NCBI GenBank assembly: GCA_000716465.1 | Contig: JNWL01000025.1 | Coordinates: forward strand, 19,619 to 83,618 | Length of the DNA: 64,000 nucleotides | Direction: 5' to 3' | Source of the DNA: Streptomyces bikiniensis | Lineage (GTDB): Bacteria; Actinomycetota; Actinomycetes; Streptomycetales; Streptomycetaceae | Shown here: positions 57,145 through 64,000 of the stretch, piece by piece | Numbering within the stretch: the first letter of the stretch is position 1 | Layout of the letters: every line of letters starts with the position of its first letter | Position numbers and translations under genes: made by a program | The notes under the pieces: generated by a model | What the model was told of the DNA's origin: nothing | Database searches by the model: none | The model's input: only the letters and a program-made list of their open reading frames with translations

Positions 57145-57368
57145 TCGGGGACGCCGACCGGCGGCCGGGAAGCACCGTCGACGGCGAGGGAGGCCGGCCG
57201 ACGACCGGGGACACCACGCGCGCGGGGACGGCGCCGCCGGAAACCGACCGGGGCCGCCCGACTTCAGTCCCGACCCCGGCCCCGTCTCCACCTCCGGCCC
57301 CGTCCCTGGCGCCGGGCCCCTCGACGTGCGCGCGGACGACGCCCTCGCCGCCGTGCTCGCGGCCGTGA
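57141..57368 (+). CDS. Short Pro-rich frame after the glycosyltransferases, possibly a remnant
   Basis: 75 residues from an ATG overlapping the previous stop (ATGA), as expected for a coupled gene, but the sequence is only Gly/Arg/Pro/Thr-rich with no domain. The adjacent frame reads on as LDVRADDALAAVLAAVTEGR, which looks more protein-like, so a decayed or frameshifted third gene is possible. Confidence 0.3.
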   Translation: MIGDADRRPGSTVDGEGGRPTTGDTTRAGTAPPETDRGRPTSVPTPAPSPPPAPSLAPGPSTCARTTPSPPCSRP

Positions 57369-57387
57369 CGGAGGGCCGGACCCCACC

Positions 57388-58251
57388 TCACCGCACCGGT
57401 ACGAACCGCACCGCCGTCCCCGGCACCGCCTGGGCGGCCGCGCCCAGATCGGCCTCCCGGACGACCCCGACCACCGGATAGCCCCCGGTCGTCGGATGGT
57501 CCGCGAGGAAGACCACCGGGCGCCCGTCCGGCGGCACCTGGACCGCGCCGAGCACCATGCCCTCGCTCGCCAGCTCCCCGGGCACGGCCCGCTCCAGGGC
57601 CGGGCCCTCCAGCCGCAGCCCGATCCGGTTGCTCGCCGGGGACACCCGGTACGCGCGCGTGGCGAGGGTACGGAGCGCGCCGGGCGTGAACCAGTCGTCG
57701 CGGGGCCCGAGCCGGACCCGCAGCACGAGCGCGTCCGGCGGTCCCGGCCAGGGAGGGACGTCGATCGGCACGCGTACCGGCGTCTCCGTGCCCAGCGGCA
57801 GGACCGCCCCCCGCGCCAGGGGCGCCGGGCCGAGGCCGGACAGCAGGTCGGTGGAGCGGCTGCCGAGCACCGGCTCGACCTCGATCCCGCCGCCGAATGC
57901 CACGTACGCCCGCAGCCCCCGTACGGCCGTCCCGGCCTCGACCACCGATCCGGCCGCCACCCGCACCGCCGTGCCCCAGGCGGCCGGGCGCCCGTCCACC
58001 CGGACCGGGCAGGGCGCGCCGCCCACCGCCACGGTCACCGCGCACCGGGCCCGCACCGCGCACCCGTCGACGGTGGTCTCCAGGACCGCCGCCCCCTCCG
58101 CGTTGCCCACGAGCCGGTTGACGAGCCGTACGGCCGCCGGGTCGAGCGCGCCCGAGCGGACCACGCCCAGGTGCGCGTACCCCGGCCGCCCCAGGTCCTG
58201 CACGGTGGTCAGCGCCCCCGGCCGGACCACGGCCACCCCCCGGCCCGTCAC
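57388..58251 (-). CDS. pxpC: 5-oxoprolinase subunit C (biotin-dependent carboxyltransferase-like)
   Basis: 287 residues, GTG start overlapping pxpB by 4 bases. Motifs: VRPGALTTVQDLGRPGYAHL, AYVAFGGGIEVEPVLGSRST, SNRIGLRLEGPAL and DHPTTGGYPVVGVV. With PxpA and PxpB it hydrolyses 5-oxoproline (pyroglutamate) to glutamate using ATP. Confidence 0.93.
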   Translation of the reverse strand: MTGRGVAVVRPGALTTVQDLGRPGYAHLGVVRSGALDPAAVRLVNRLVGNAEGAAVLETTVDGCAVRARCAVTVAVGGAPCPVRVDGRPAAWGTAVRVAAGSVVEAGTAVRGLRAYVAFGGGIEVEPVLGSRSTDLLSGLGPAPLARGAVLPLGTETPVRVPIDVPPWPGPPDALVLRVRLGPRDDWFTPGALRTLATRAYRVSPASNRIGLRLEGPALERAVPGELASEGMVLGAVQVPPDGRPVVFLADHPTTGGYPVVGVVREADLGAAAQAVPGTAVRFVPVR

Positions 58252-58910
58252 CGCGCGTCCTCGGCCGTGAACCGGACCCGGGTGCCGGGGGAGAGGAGCG
58301 CCGCCGGGTCCCGCCCGGTGTCCCAGAGGACCACGTCCGTGGTGCCGATCAACTGCCAGCCACCGGGGGAGGAGCGCGGGTACACACCCGTGTACGGCCC
58401 GGCCAGGGCGACCGAACCGGCCGGGACGGCGGTACGCGGGGTGGCCCGCCGGGGGACCTCGTACCGCTCGTCGAGCCCCGTCAGATAGCCGAAGCCCGGC
58501 GCGAACCCGCAGAAGGCCACCCGGAACCCGGTCCCCGTGTGGATCCGCACCGCCTCCTCGGCGGACACGCCCCAGCACGCGGCGACCTCCGCCAGGTCGG
58601 GCCCGTCGTAGCGGACCGGCACCTCCACCACCCGCTCCACGCGCGCGGAGAGCGGTCCCACCTCCCAGCCCGGAAGCTCGGCGGCGAGCCGGTCCGGGTC
58701 CGTCACCCCGTCCAGCAGCACGGTCCGCGCCGCCGGCACGACCTCCCGCACGGCGGGCAGGACACCGGCCGCCCGCCGCCGCAGCACCTCGGCGTGGAAC
58801 GCCTCCGCCTCGGCGCCGCCGTCCAGTTCCACGAGCAGCGCCCGCTCGCCCACGCGCAGCACGCGCACGCGTACGTCCGTGGAAGGGGCACCGGAAAGGT
58901 CCTCGCTCAT
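58248..58910 (-). CDS. pxpB: 5-oxoprolinase subunit B
   Basis: 220 residues. Family motifs are VPVRYDGPDLAEVA, FCGFAPGFGYLTGLDERYEV and SVALAGPYTGVYPRSSPGGW. Overlaps both neighbours by 4 bases, so the three subunits are translated together in stoichiometric fashion. Confidence 0.94.
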   Translation of the reverse strand: MSEDLSGAPSTDVRVRVLRVGERALLVELDGGAEAEAFHAEVLRRRAAGVLPAVREVVPAARTVLLDGVTDPDRLAAELPGWEVGPLSARVERVVEVPVRYDGPDLAEVAACWGVSAEEAVRIHTGTGFRVAFCGFAPGFGYLTGLDERYEVPRRATPRTAVPAGSVALAGPYTGVYPRSSPGGWQLIGTTDVVLWDTGRDPAALLSPGTRVRFTAEDAR

Positions 58911-59677
58911 ACGAAGGCCTCCACCCGCACCCCGGAGGATTCGAGGCTCTCCCTGACCCGCCGGGCGAGTTCCACCGCGCCCGGGGTGTCCCCGTGCAGA
59001 CAGAGCGAACGGGCCCGGACGGACACGGAGGCCCCGCCGTGCGCGGTGACCGTTCCGAGCCGCGCCAGGGCCACCGACCGCTCCACGACCTCGGCGGGAT
59101 CGGTGACGACCGCCCCCTCCTGCCCGCGCGGCAGCAGGGTGCCGTCCGCCCGGTAGGCCCGGTCGCCGAAGGCCTCGGCGACGACGGGCAGCCCGGCCGC
59201 CGCGGCGGCCTCGTGCAGCCGGGAGCCGGGCAGCCCCAGGACCGGCAGCGTCCGGCCCGCGAGCAGCACGCCCTCGACGACGGCCGCCGCCTGCTCGCCG
59301 TCCCGGACCACCCGGTTGTAGAGCGCGCCGTGCGGCTTCACGTACGCGACCCGGGAGCCCGCCGCCCGGGCGAAGACCTCCAGGGCGCCGATCTGGTACG
59401 CCACCTCGGCTGCCAGCTCCGCCGCCGGGACGTCCATCGACCGCCGCCCGAACCCCGCCAGGTCCCGGTAGGACACCTGCGCCCCGATCCGCACCCCGCG
59501 CGCGGCCGCGAGGTCGCACACGCGCCGCATGGTGGCCGCGTCCCCGGCGTGGAAGCCGCAGGCCACGTTGGCGCTGGTGACCACCGACAGGAGCTCCTCG
59601 TCGTCGGTCAGGGTCCAGCGGCCGAAGCCCTCGCCGAGATCGGCGTTGAGGTCGATCGACACCCGGTTCGTGCTCAT
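58907..59677 (-). CDS. pxpA: 5-oxoprolinase subunit A (LamB/YcsF family)
   Basis: 256 residues. Motifs are SIDLNADLGEGFGRW, SANVACGFHAGDAATMRRV, AYVKPHGALYN and the C-terminal LCLHGDTPGAVELAR. First gene of the pxpABC operon, divergent from a FadR-type regulator with a palindrome between. Confidence 0.95.
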   Translation of the reverse strand: MSTNRVSIDLNADLGEGFGRWTLTDDEELLSVVTSANVACGFHAGDAATMRRVCDLAAARGVRIGAQVSYRDLAGFGRRSMDVPAAELAAEVAYQIGALEVFARAAGSRVAYVKPHGALYNRVVRDGEQAAAVVEGVLLAGRTLPVLGLPGSRLHEAAAAAGLPVVAEAFGDRAYRADGTLLPRGQEGAVVTDPAEVVERSVALARLGTVTAHGGASVSVRARSLCLHGDTPGAVELARRVRESLESSGVRVEAFV

Positions 59678-59744
59678 CTGCGCCTCGCGGGGTGGGGCGT
59701 GCCCACGCGGGCACGGCGGGACCGTGGGATGCTCTCAACGTAGA

Positions 59745-59761
59745 GGATTGTTGAACGATCC
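59745..59761. promoter_or_regulatory. Candidate GntR operator of the pxp operon
   Basis: GGATTGTTGAACGATCC is a partly symmetrical AT-rich block 68 bp before the pxpA start, followed by GACAAGAAT. The region 59762-59939 up to the regulator start shows no other clear signal. Confidence 0.5.
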
Positions 59762-59939
59762 GACAAGAATCCGGCAGTGATGCGACGGGGATCCGGCGGG
59801 GAGCGGTCCGGCGGGAAGCGTGTTGTCCCGTCCGCCCCCGTGCGGTTGACTGCCGTGCGGCCGGACCGGCGGACACCGCGGGAACAACGGCGGAGGACGG
59901 CGGAGGACGGCAGAAGCCGACGGAGCGGGAGGGAACGCC

Positions 59940-60659
59940 GTGGCGGGACGGGCGGGGACCGGGGCCGGGGACCTGGCGGACGACCGCGCGCCGCTCGGAC
60001 GCACGAGCACGGCGGAACGGGTCGCGGACATCCTGCGCACCCGCGTCGCCGAGGGCCGCTTCGCGCCCGGCACCCGGCTCTCCGAGGAAGCCATCGGCGG
60101 CGCCCTCGGCGTCTCCCGCAACACCCTGCGGGAGGCCTTCCGCCTCCTCACCCACGAGCGCCTGCTCGTCCACGAGCTGAACCGGGGCGTCTTCGTCCGC
60201 GTCCTCGACGCCGACGACGTGGCCGACATCCACCGCACCCGCAGGCTCGTCGAGTGCGCCGTCGTCCGGGGCCTGGGACGGCCGCCGTTCGCCCTCGACG
60301 GCCTCGCCGCCGCCGTCGCGGCGGGCGAGGACGCCGCCCGCGCCGACGACTGGGACGGCGTCGCCACGGCCGACATCCACTTCCACCGCGCACTCGTCGC
60401 CCTCGCGGGCAGCGCCCGCACCGACGAACTGATGCGCGGCGTCCTCGCCGAACTCCGCCTCGTCTTCCACCTCGTGGACGACCCGCGCGCCCTCCACGAG
60501 CCCTTCCTCGCACGGAACCGGGAGATCCTGGACGCCCTGCGCGCCGGCGAGCGCGGCACGGCGGAACGCCTCCTCGCCCGCTACCTGGACGACTCCCGCG
60601 CCCGGGTCGCGGACGCCTGCGCCCGGACCGCCGGCACCCCGCCGGGCACCCGCGGCTGA
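59940..60659 (+). CDS. GntR-family regulator, FadR subgroup
   Basis: 239 residues, GTG start with GGGAGGGA upstream. The winged helix has GTRLSEEAIGGALGVSRNTL; the all-helical FCD effector domain follows, with metal-binding type residues in DIHFHRALVALAGS. It likely controls the divergent pxpABC genes, sensing oxoproline or a related acid (inference). Confidence 0.9.
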   Translation: MAGRAGTGAGDLADDRAPLGRTSTAERVADILRTRVAEGRFAPGTRLSEEAIGGALGVSRNTLREAFRLLTHERLLVHELNRGVFVRVLDADDVADIHRTRRLVECAVVRGLGRPPFALDGLAAAVAAGEDAARADDWDGVATADIHFHRALVALAGSARTDELMRGVLAELRLVFHLVDDPRALHEPFLARNREILDALRAGERGTAERLLARYLDDSRARVADACARTAGTPPGTRG

Positions 60660-60727
60660 ACCCCGCGGGTCCGGGCGTATCCGCACTGTTTCGACCGTTG
60701 TCAGGGTGAGGACCTAATCTGTGCAGC

Positions 60728-62272
60728 GTGACTTCGCCTGCCTCGACGGACCTCGCTCCGCCCCAGCTCAGCGCGGGGCCGCGGCCCGCGCAGGGCCCGG
60801 CCGCCGACGAAGGGCTCGCGCGGCGGCTCCGCGCGCTCGCGTGCACCGCCCCGCTGCACGACCTGGACGCCCGCAAGGCGAACCTGGCCGGCGAGTACAC
60901 GGTCTACGCGATGGCCGAGGTGGCCCTCGCCGCGATCGACCTGATCACCCTCAACATGGACTTCGACACCGGCGCCGACCACGAGCAGATAGTCGCCCGC
61001 CTGCTGCCCCGCGTCGCCGCCCAGGCCCCCGAGCGCCCCGCCGCCGAGCACGAGCGCGTGGCCCGCTGGGTCCTGGAGAACCTGATCAACGTCGGCAGCG
61101 TCGACCGCGGCTTCCGCGCCGTCTACGGCACCTTCGGCACCGACGGCGTCTACGTCCGCAGGGACTACGACTTCAAACTCGTCGAGGAGGTCCCGGGGTA
61201 CGGGGGCGGGGTCTACCTCCGCACCACCGACGAAGCGGTCAACGTCCTCGTCGGAGCCCTCGACACCGACGTCACCAGCGCCCAGATCGCCGCCGAGGTG
61301 AAGCTGGAGGTCCTCATCAACCGGGGCCGCCTCGCCGACGCCCAACTCGCCGCCGAGCAGGCCCGGTACCGGACCGTGCAGTACGCCGAGACCCTCCGCA
61401 GGACCCTGGAGGCCACCCGGCGCAACGTCCGCGCGGTCGACTGGCTCCAGACGGTCCCCGACATGATCGCCGAAGCCCTCGACCACGTCGCCGACCGCTA
61501 CCGCCACGAGAACGCGATCCTCACCAACATCCGCCGGGCACGCGACGAGGCCGAGGCCGCCACCGACGCGAAGACGGCCGAGCACAAGCGGCGCGCCGCC
61601 GAACTCGTGGACATCGTCAAGGACTGCATCCGGCGCCACACCCAGCTCCAGTCCCGCCTCCTGGAGGCCGGACCCCTCTTCCGCGCCGAGCAGGACCGCC
61701 AGGCCTTCGCCGCCCCCGCCGCGTACACCGGACTCGACCTGTACGGGCAGCTGGTCGCCCCGGTCCTCACGCTCCCCGTCGAGCAGGCCACCCGCGCCAC
61801 CGACGCCTTCTTCGCCCACGGCACCGGACTGCGCACCCCCGCCTCCGTCCGCCTCGGCGACCTGGTCGACCTGCTCCTCACCCCGCCCGTCGAGCGCGAG
61901 CACCTCGGCGCGGAGATGCCCGAGCCCGACCTGATCGCCACCCCCGACGACTCCCGCTTCAGCGAGGAGCAGCTCGGACACGCCATGCGTCTGCTCGACC
62001 TGGAGCACGACGCCCCGCGCCGCCTCTCCGGTCTGCTCGCCGAGGCCCGCGCGATCGACCCCGACCTGCCGTACCTCGTCGCCCTCCTCGCCGTCCACGC
62101 GGCGAGCCCCCCGGTCGGCACCGCCTACCGCCAGGGCGAGGAGCGGCTGCTCTTCGCCGTCGACGACGGCACCCCGCTGGACGACCCCGAGTTCGGCGGC
62201 GCCGACCTTGTCGTCGGTACGGCACTCCTCGACGCGGCGGGCATGGCCGCCGACCGCACGGAGGCGACGTGA
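60728..62272 (+). CDS. Kleisin-like subunit, MksF/JetA type (inferred)
   Basis: 514 residues, GTG start. N-terminal winged-helix region (about 30-180) with a wing FKLVEEVPGYGGGVYLRTTD. A long helical, partly coiled-coil centre spans about 190-330 (RGRLADAQLAAEQARYRTVQ, RNVRAVDWLQTVPDMIAEAL). A C-terminal domain (380-510) ends the protein. This layout and the wording of the central helices resemble the kleisins of MukBEF-like SMC complexes (MksF, Wadjet JetA). The first of three coupled genes. The assignment is by pattern, not by search. Confidence 0.6.
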   Translation: MTSPASTDLAPPQLSAGPRPAQGPAADEGLARRLRALACTAPLHDLDARKANLAGEYTVYAMAEVALAAIDLITLNMDFDTGADHEQIVARLLPRVAAQAPERPAAEHERVARWVLENLINVGSVDRGFRAVYGTFGTDGVYVRRDYDFKLVEEVPGYGGGVYLRTTDEAVNVLVGALDTDVTSAQIAAEVKLEVLINRGRLADAQLAAEQARYRTVQYAETLRRTLEATRRNVRAVDWLQTVPDMIAEALDHVADRYRHENAILTNIRRARDEAEAATDAKTAEHKRRAAELVDIVKDCIRRHTQLQSRLLEAGPLFRAEQDRQAFAAPAAYTGLDLYGQLVAPVLTLPVEQATRATDAFFAHGTGLRTPASVRLGDLVDLLLTPPVEREHLGAEMPEPDLIATPDDSRFSEEQLGHAMRLLDLEHDAPRRLSGLLAEARAIDPDLPYLVALLAVHAASPPVGTAYRQGEERLLFAVDDGTPLDDPEFGGADLVVGTALLDAAGMAADRTEAT

Positions 62273-62970
62273 CCCTCGTACCCCCCGCCCCGGCCTCCTG
62301 TACCGACGGGGCCGGACCCGCTCCGGCCGCACCGCCGGACCAGGCGGGCACCGCACTGCCCGAAGCCGCCGTCCCCGCACCCCGTCCGGAAGCCACGAGT
62401 GCGGAAGGTACGGCCACGGAAAACACGGCCACGGAAGGCACGGTCACGGAAGCCACGGCACCGGCACCGGCACCGGCACCGGAAACCGCAACCGGACCCG
62501 AGGCGGACCCGGCGCCCGGCCCGGGCTCCGCGCCGGAGCCCGCAGGGAACCCGGCGGCGGACCCGGACCTCGCGTCCGGACCGGAGCGGAACCCGGCGGC
62601 GGACCCGGACCTCGCGTCCGGACCGGAGCGGAACCCGGAGGCGGCCCCGGCGGCCGACCCCGCCTCCGTATCCGGGCCGGATCCGGCCCCCGGCCGCGGC
62701 GCCGCCCCGGCGGCACCCGGCGCCGCGCAGGCCCCCCGTACCCGCCCCCGTCTCGGCACCGTCCCCCTGGCCGGGCCGTCCCGCGCCGGGGCCGCGCGAC
62801 GGCGGGGCGACGTCCCCTCCGTACGGGCCGTGCGGCTCACGGACGAACCGCCCGCTCCCGTCGAGAGAGCCGCCGCCCCGGCCGCCGTCACCCCCGTCCC
62901 GCTGCCCGTACCCCCGCCCGCCGTCCGCGCCGTACCGACCGAGAACCGTCCCGAGGAGCCCCAGCCGTGA
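62269..62970 (+). CDS. Low-complexity Pro/Ala-rich protein between two SMC-type subunits
   Basis: 233 residues, nearly all Pro, Ala, Glu, Thr and Gly, predicted disordered. It contains a 14-residue tandem repeat NPAADPDLASGPER twice plus a partial copy. A short basic patch (RTRPRLGTVPLAGPSRAGAA and following RRRGDVPSVRAVRL) may be the functional part, for example DNA contact. GTGA overlap with the previous gene and GTGA overlap with the next show it is a translated gene and not a spacer. Confidence 0.65.
   Translation: MTLVPPAPASCTDGAGPAPAAPPDQAGTALPEAAVPAPRPEATSAEGTATENTATEGTVTEATAPAPAPAPETATGPEADPAPGPGSAPEPAGNPAADPDLASGPERNPAADPDLASGPERNPEAAPAADPASVSGPDPAPGRGAAPAAPGAAQAPRTRPRLGTVPLAGPSRAGAARRRGDVPSVRAVRLTDEPPAPVERAAAPAAVTPVPLPVPPPAVRAVPTENRPEEPQP
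62548..62631 (+). repeat. Perfect 42-bp tandem duplication inside the low-complexity gene
   Basis: Two identical 42-bp copies beginning AACCCGGCGGCGGACCC (62548 and 62590) and a partial third copy. In frame, so copy number can change without loss of the frame. Confidence 0.9.
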
Positions 62971-63929
62971 GCGAGACCCGCGCCGAGCACACCGACGCGT
63001 GGAGCGAGCAGGAGCCCCCGCACGCCGACGCGTGGAACAGGCCTGAGCCCCCGCAGACCCCGGCCGCTCCCGTCGCCCCCACCGCGTCTGGCGGTTCCGG
63101 CGGCTCCGGGGTCACTCCCGCCGACGCGGCCGACGCGGCCCGGCTCGTCTCCTTCGGGCTCCAGCCCAAGCTGCTCCCGGCCCGCGACGCCGAGTACGCC
63201 GAACTCCTGCGCCGCTACCGCGAGGACCCCGCCTTCGCGCGCCTCGCCGACGCCGTCGCCACCGGCCTCGGCCTCGTCGTCCTGGAGGTCTCCCCGCGCG
63301 CGGGGATGGCCGTCACCGCCGCCGAGGACTCCGTCTTCGCCGTCCGCATGGGCGACTACGCCCGCCGCGCCTCCACGGACTCCGCCGACCGGTTCCTGCA
63401 CGGCCTGGCCCACCTCGCCGTCGCCGCCATGGCCTTCCCCCGTCCCGAGGACCTCGCCGACGACGCGTACATCGGCCGGTTCACCGTCAACGGCGTCGAC
63501 GCCTTCGTGCGCCAGGCCTGCCTGCGGCTCGAACAGCGCGCGGAGGAGGAGGGCGAGAACACCGACCCGGCCTCCGACGCCCCCGGCCTGGAGGCCGCCT
63601 GGCGGACCTACGCCCGCCGCAGCGCCACCGGCGCCACCAAGGACGCCCGCCGGCTCGCCGGCTCCACCACCGGCATCGTCGGCAAGGCCGCCGCCTTCCT
63701 CACCGACTCCGGCTTCCTCCAGCGCACCGGCGACGAGGGCGGCGGCTCCTACCGCACCACCGCCCGCTACCAGCTCCAGGTCCGCGACATGGCCGGCTCC
63801 GCCGCCATGGCCGAACTCCTCGACCTCGGCGTCGTCCCCGTCAGCGACGGCTCCGCGACCCTCCTGCCGCCGCCCGAGGGCGACGACCTGGAGCTCGCGG
63901 CCGACGCAGGCCTCCCGTTCCACTCGTAA
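62967..63929 (+). CDS. MukE/MksE-like subunit (inferred)
   Basis: 320 residues, GTG start overlapping the previous gene. After a disordered 50-residue start the protein is compact: a first winged-helix-like part (REDPAFARLADAVATGLGLV, FAVRMGDYARR), a middle helical part (LHGLAHLAVAAMAFPRPEDL) and a second one (GIVGKAAAFLTDSGFLQRTG, YRTTARYQLQVRDM). This matches the two-winged-helix plan of MukE/MksE/JetB. If correct, a gene for a large SMC ATPase should follow; the remaining 71 bases of the window contain no start. Confidence 0.58.
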   Translation: MSETRAEHTDAWSEQEPPHADAWNRPEPPQTPAAPVAPTASGGSGGSGVTPADAADAARLVSFGLQPKLLPARDAEYAELLRRYREDPAFARLADAVATGLGLVVLEVSPRAGMAVTAAEDSVFAVRMGDYARRASTDSADRFLHGLAHLAVAAMAFPRPEDLADDAYIGRFTVNGVDAFVRQACLRLEQRAEEEGENTDPASDAPGLEAAWRTYARRSATGATKDARRLAGSTTGIVGKAAAFLTDSGFLQRTGDEGGGSYRTTARYQLQVRDMAGSAAMAELLDLGVVPVSDGSATLLPPPEGDDLELAADAGLPFHS

Positions 63930-64000
63930 CCCCGCCGACCCCGTCCGCCCCACTGACCCCGTCCACCACGCCGCCCCCGCCGACCCCGCCACCCCCGTCC

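Overview
The window reads as an ordinary stretch of a Streptomyces chromosome. Base composition is uniformly very GC-rich, codons end in G or C, many genes start with GTG, long perfect GC hairpins separate transcription units, and the gene set is characteristic of streptomycetes (RbpA, a DUF574-type methyltransferase, a GH18 chitinase with a direct-repeat promoter, Ppm1, GuaB1). From memory the order rbpA - fxsA - ppm1 - amidohydrolase and the rib-his block match the core of the Streptomyces coelicolor chromosome. I saw no rRNA, tRNA, insertion sequence, prophage or CRISPR array.

Layout. 1-8.6 kb holds housekeeping genes (3' end of priA, fmt, rsmB, rpe) with a SorC-type regulator, and a lipoprotein ribonuclease overlapping its barstar inhibitor. 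8.7-16.3 kb holds a GuaB1-type GMP reductase, an SGNH hydrolase and a four-gene basic-amino-acid catabolic module: APC permease, Lrp regulator, DavA-like amidase and DavB-like flavin monooxygenase. A half-site is repeated with matching spacing ahead of both transcription units of this module. 16.3-21.2 kb holds a DUF5995 protein, a uracil/xanthine permease, and an MFS transporter divergent from a ROK regulator around a palindrome. 21.3-29.6 kb holds a chitinase with its inducible-type promoter, then an FMN riboswitch leading the operon ribD-ribE-ribM-ribBA-ribH, followed by hisE and hisG.

29.6-38.7 kb holds a PH-domain membrane protein, two CNNM/CorC-type membrane proteins in tandem, an orphan EccA/CbxX-like AAA ATPase, a nucleoside-kinase-like P-loop protein, a Tat-exported C39-like peptidase and a methyltransferase. 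38.8-45.4 kb holds a frameshifted acyl-CoA dehydrogenase, a second Lrp regulator, an amidohydrolase, ppm1, fxsA and rbpA with a readable sigma-R promoter. 45.6-57.4 kb holds an MFS permease, a glycerophosphodiesterase overlapping a YczE-type membrane protein divergent from a MocR regulator, an FtsK-like protein lacking the Walker A lysine, ankyrin and HEAT repeat proteins, and two coupled glycosyltransferases. 57.4-60.7 kb holds the 5-oxoprolinase operon pxpA-pxpB-pxpC with a divergent FadR-type regulator.

The window ends (60.7-63.9 kb) in three translationally coupled genes that look like the kleisin and MukE-like parts of an MksBEF/Wadjet-type SMC complex. A low-complexity Pro/Ala-rich protein is inserted between them, and the expected SMC ATPase would lie just past the right edge. 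This operon, the predicted Lrp regulon and the FtsK-like pseudo-ATPase are the points most worth following up.
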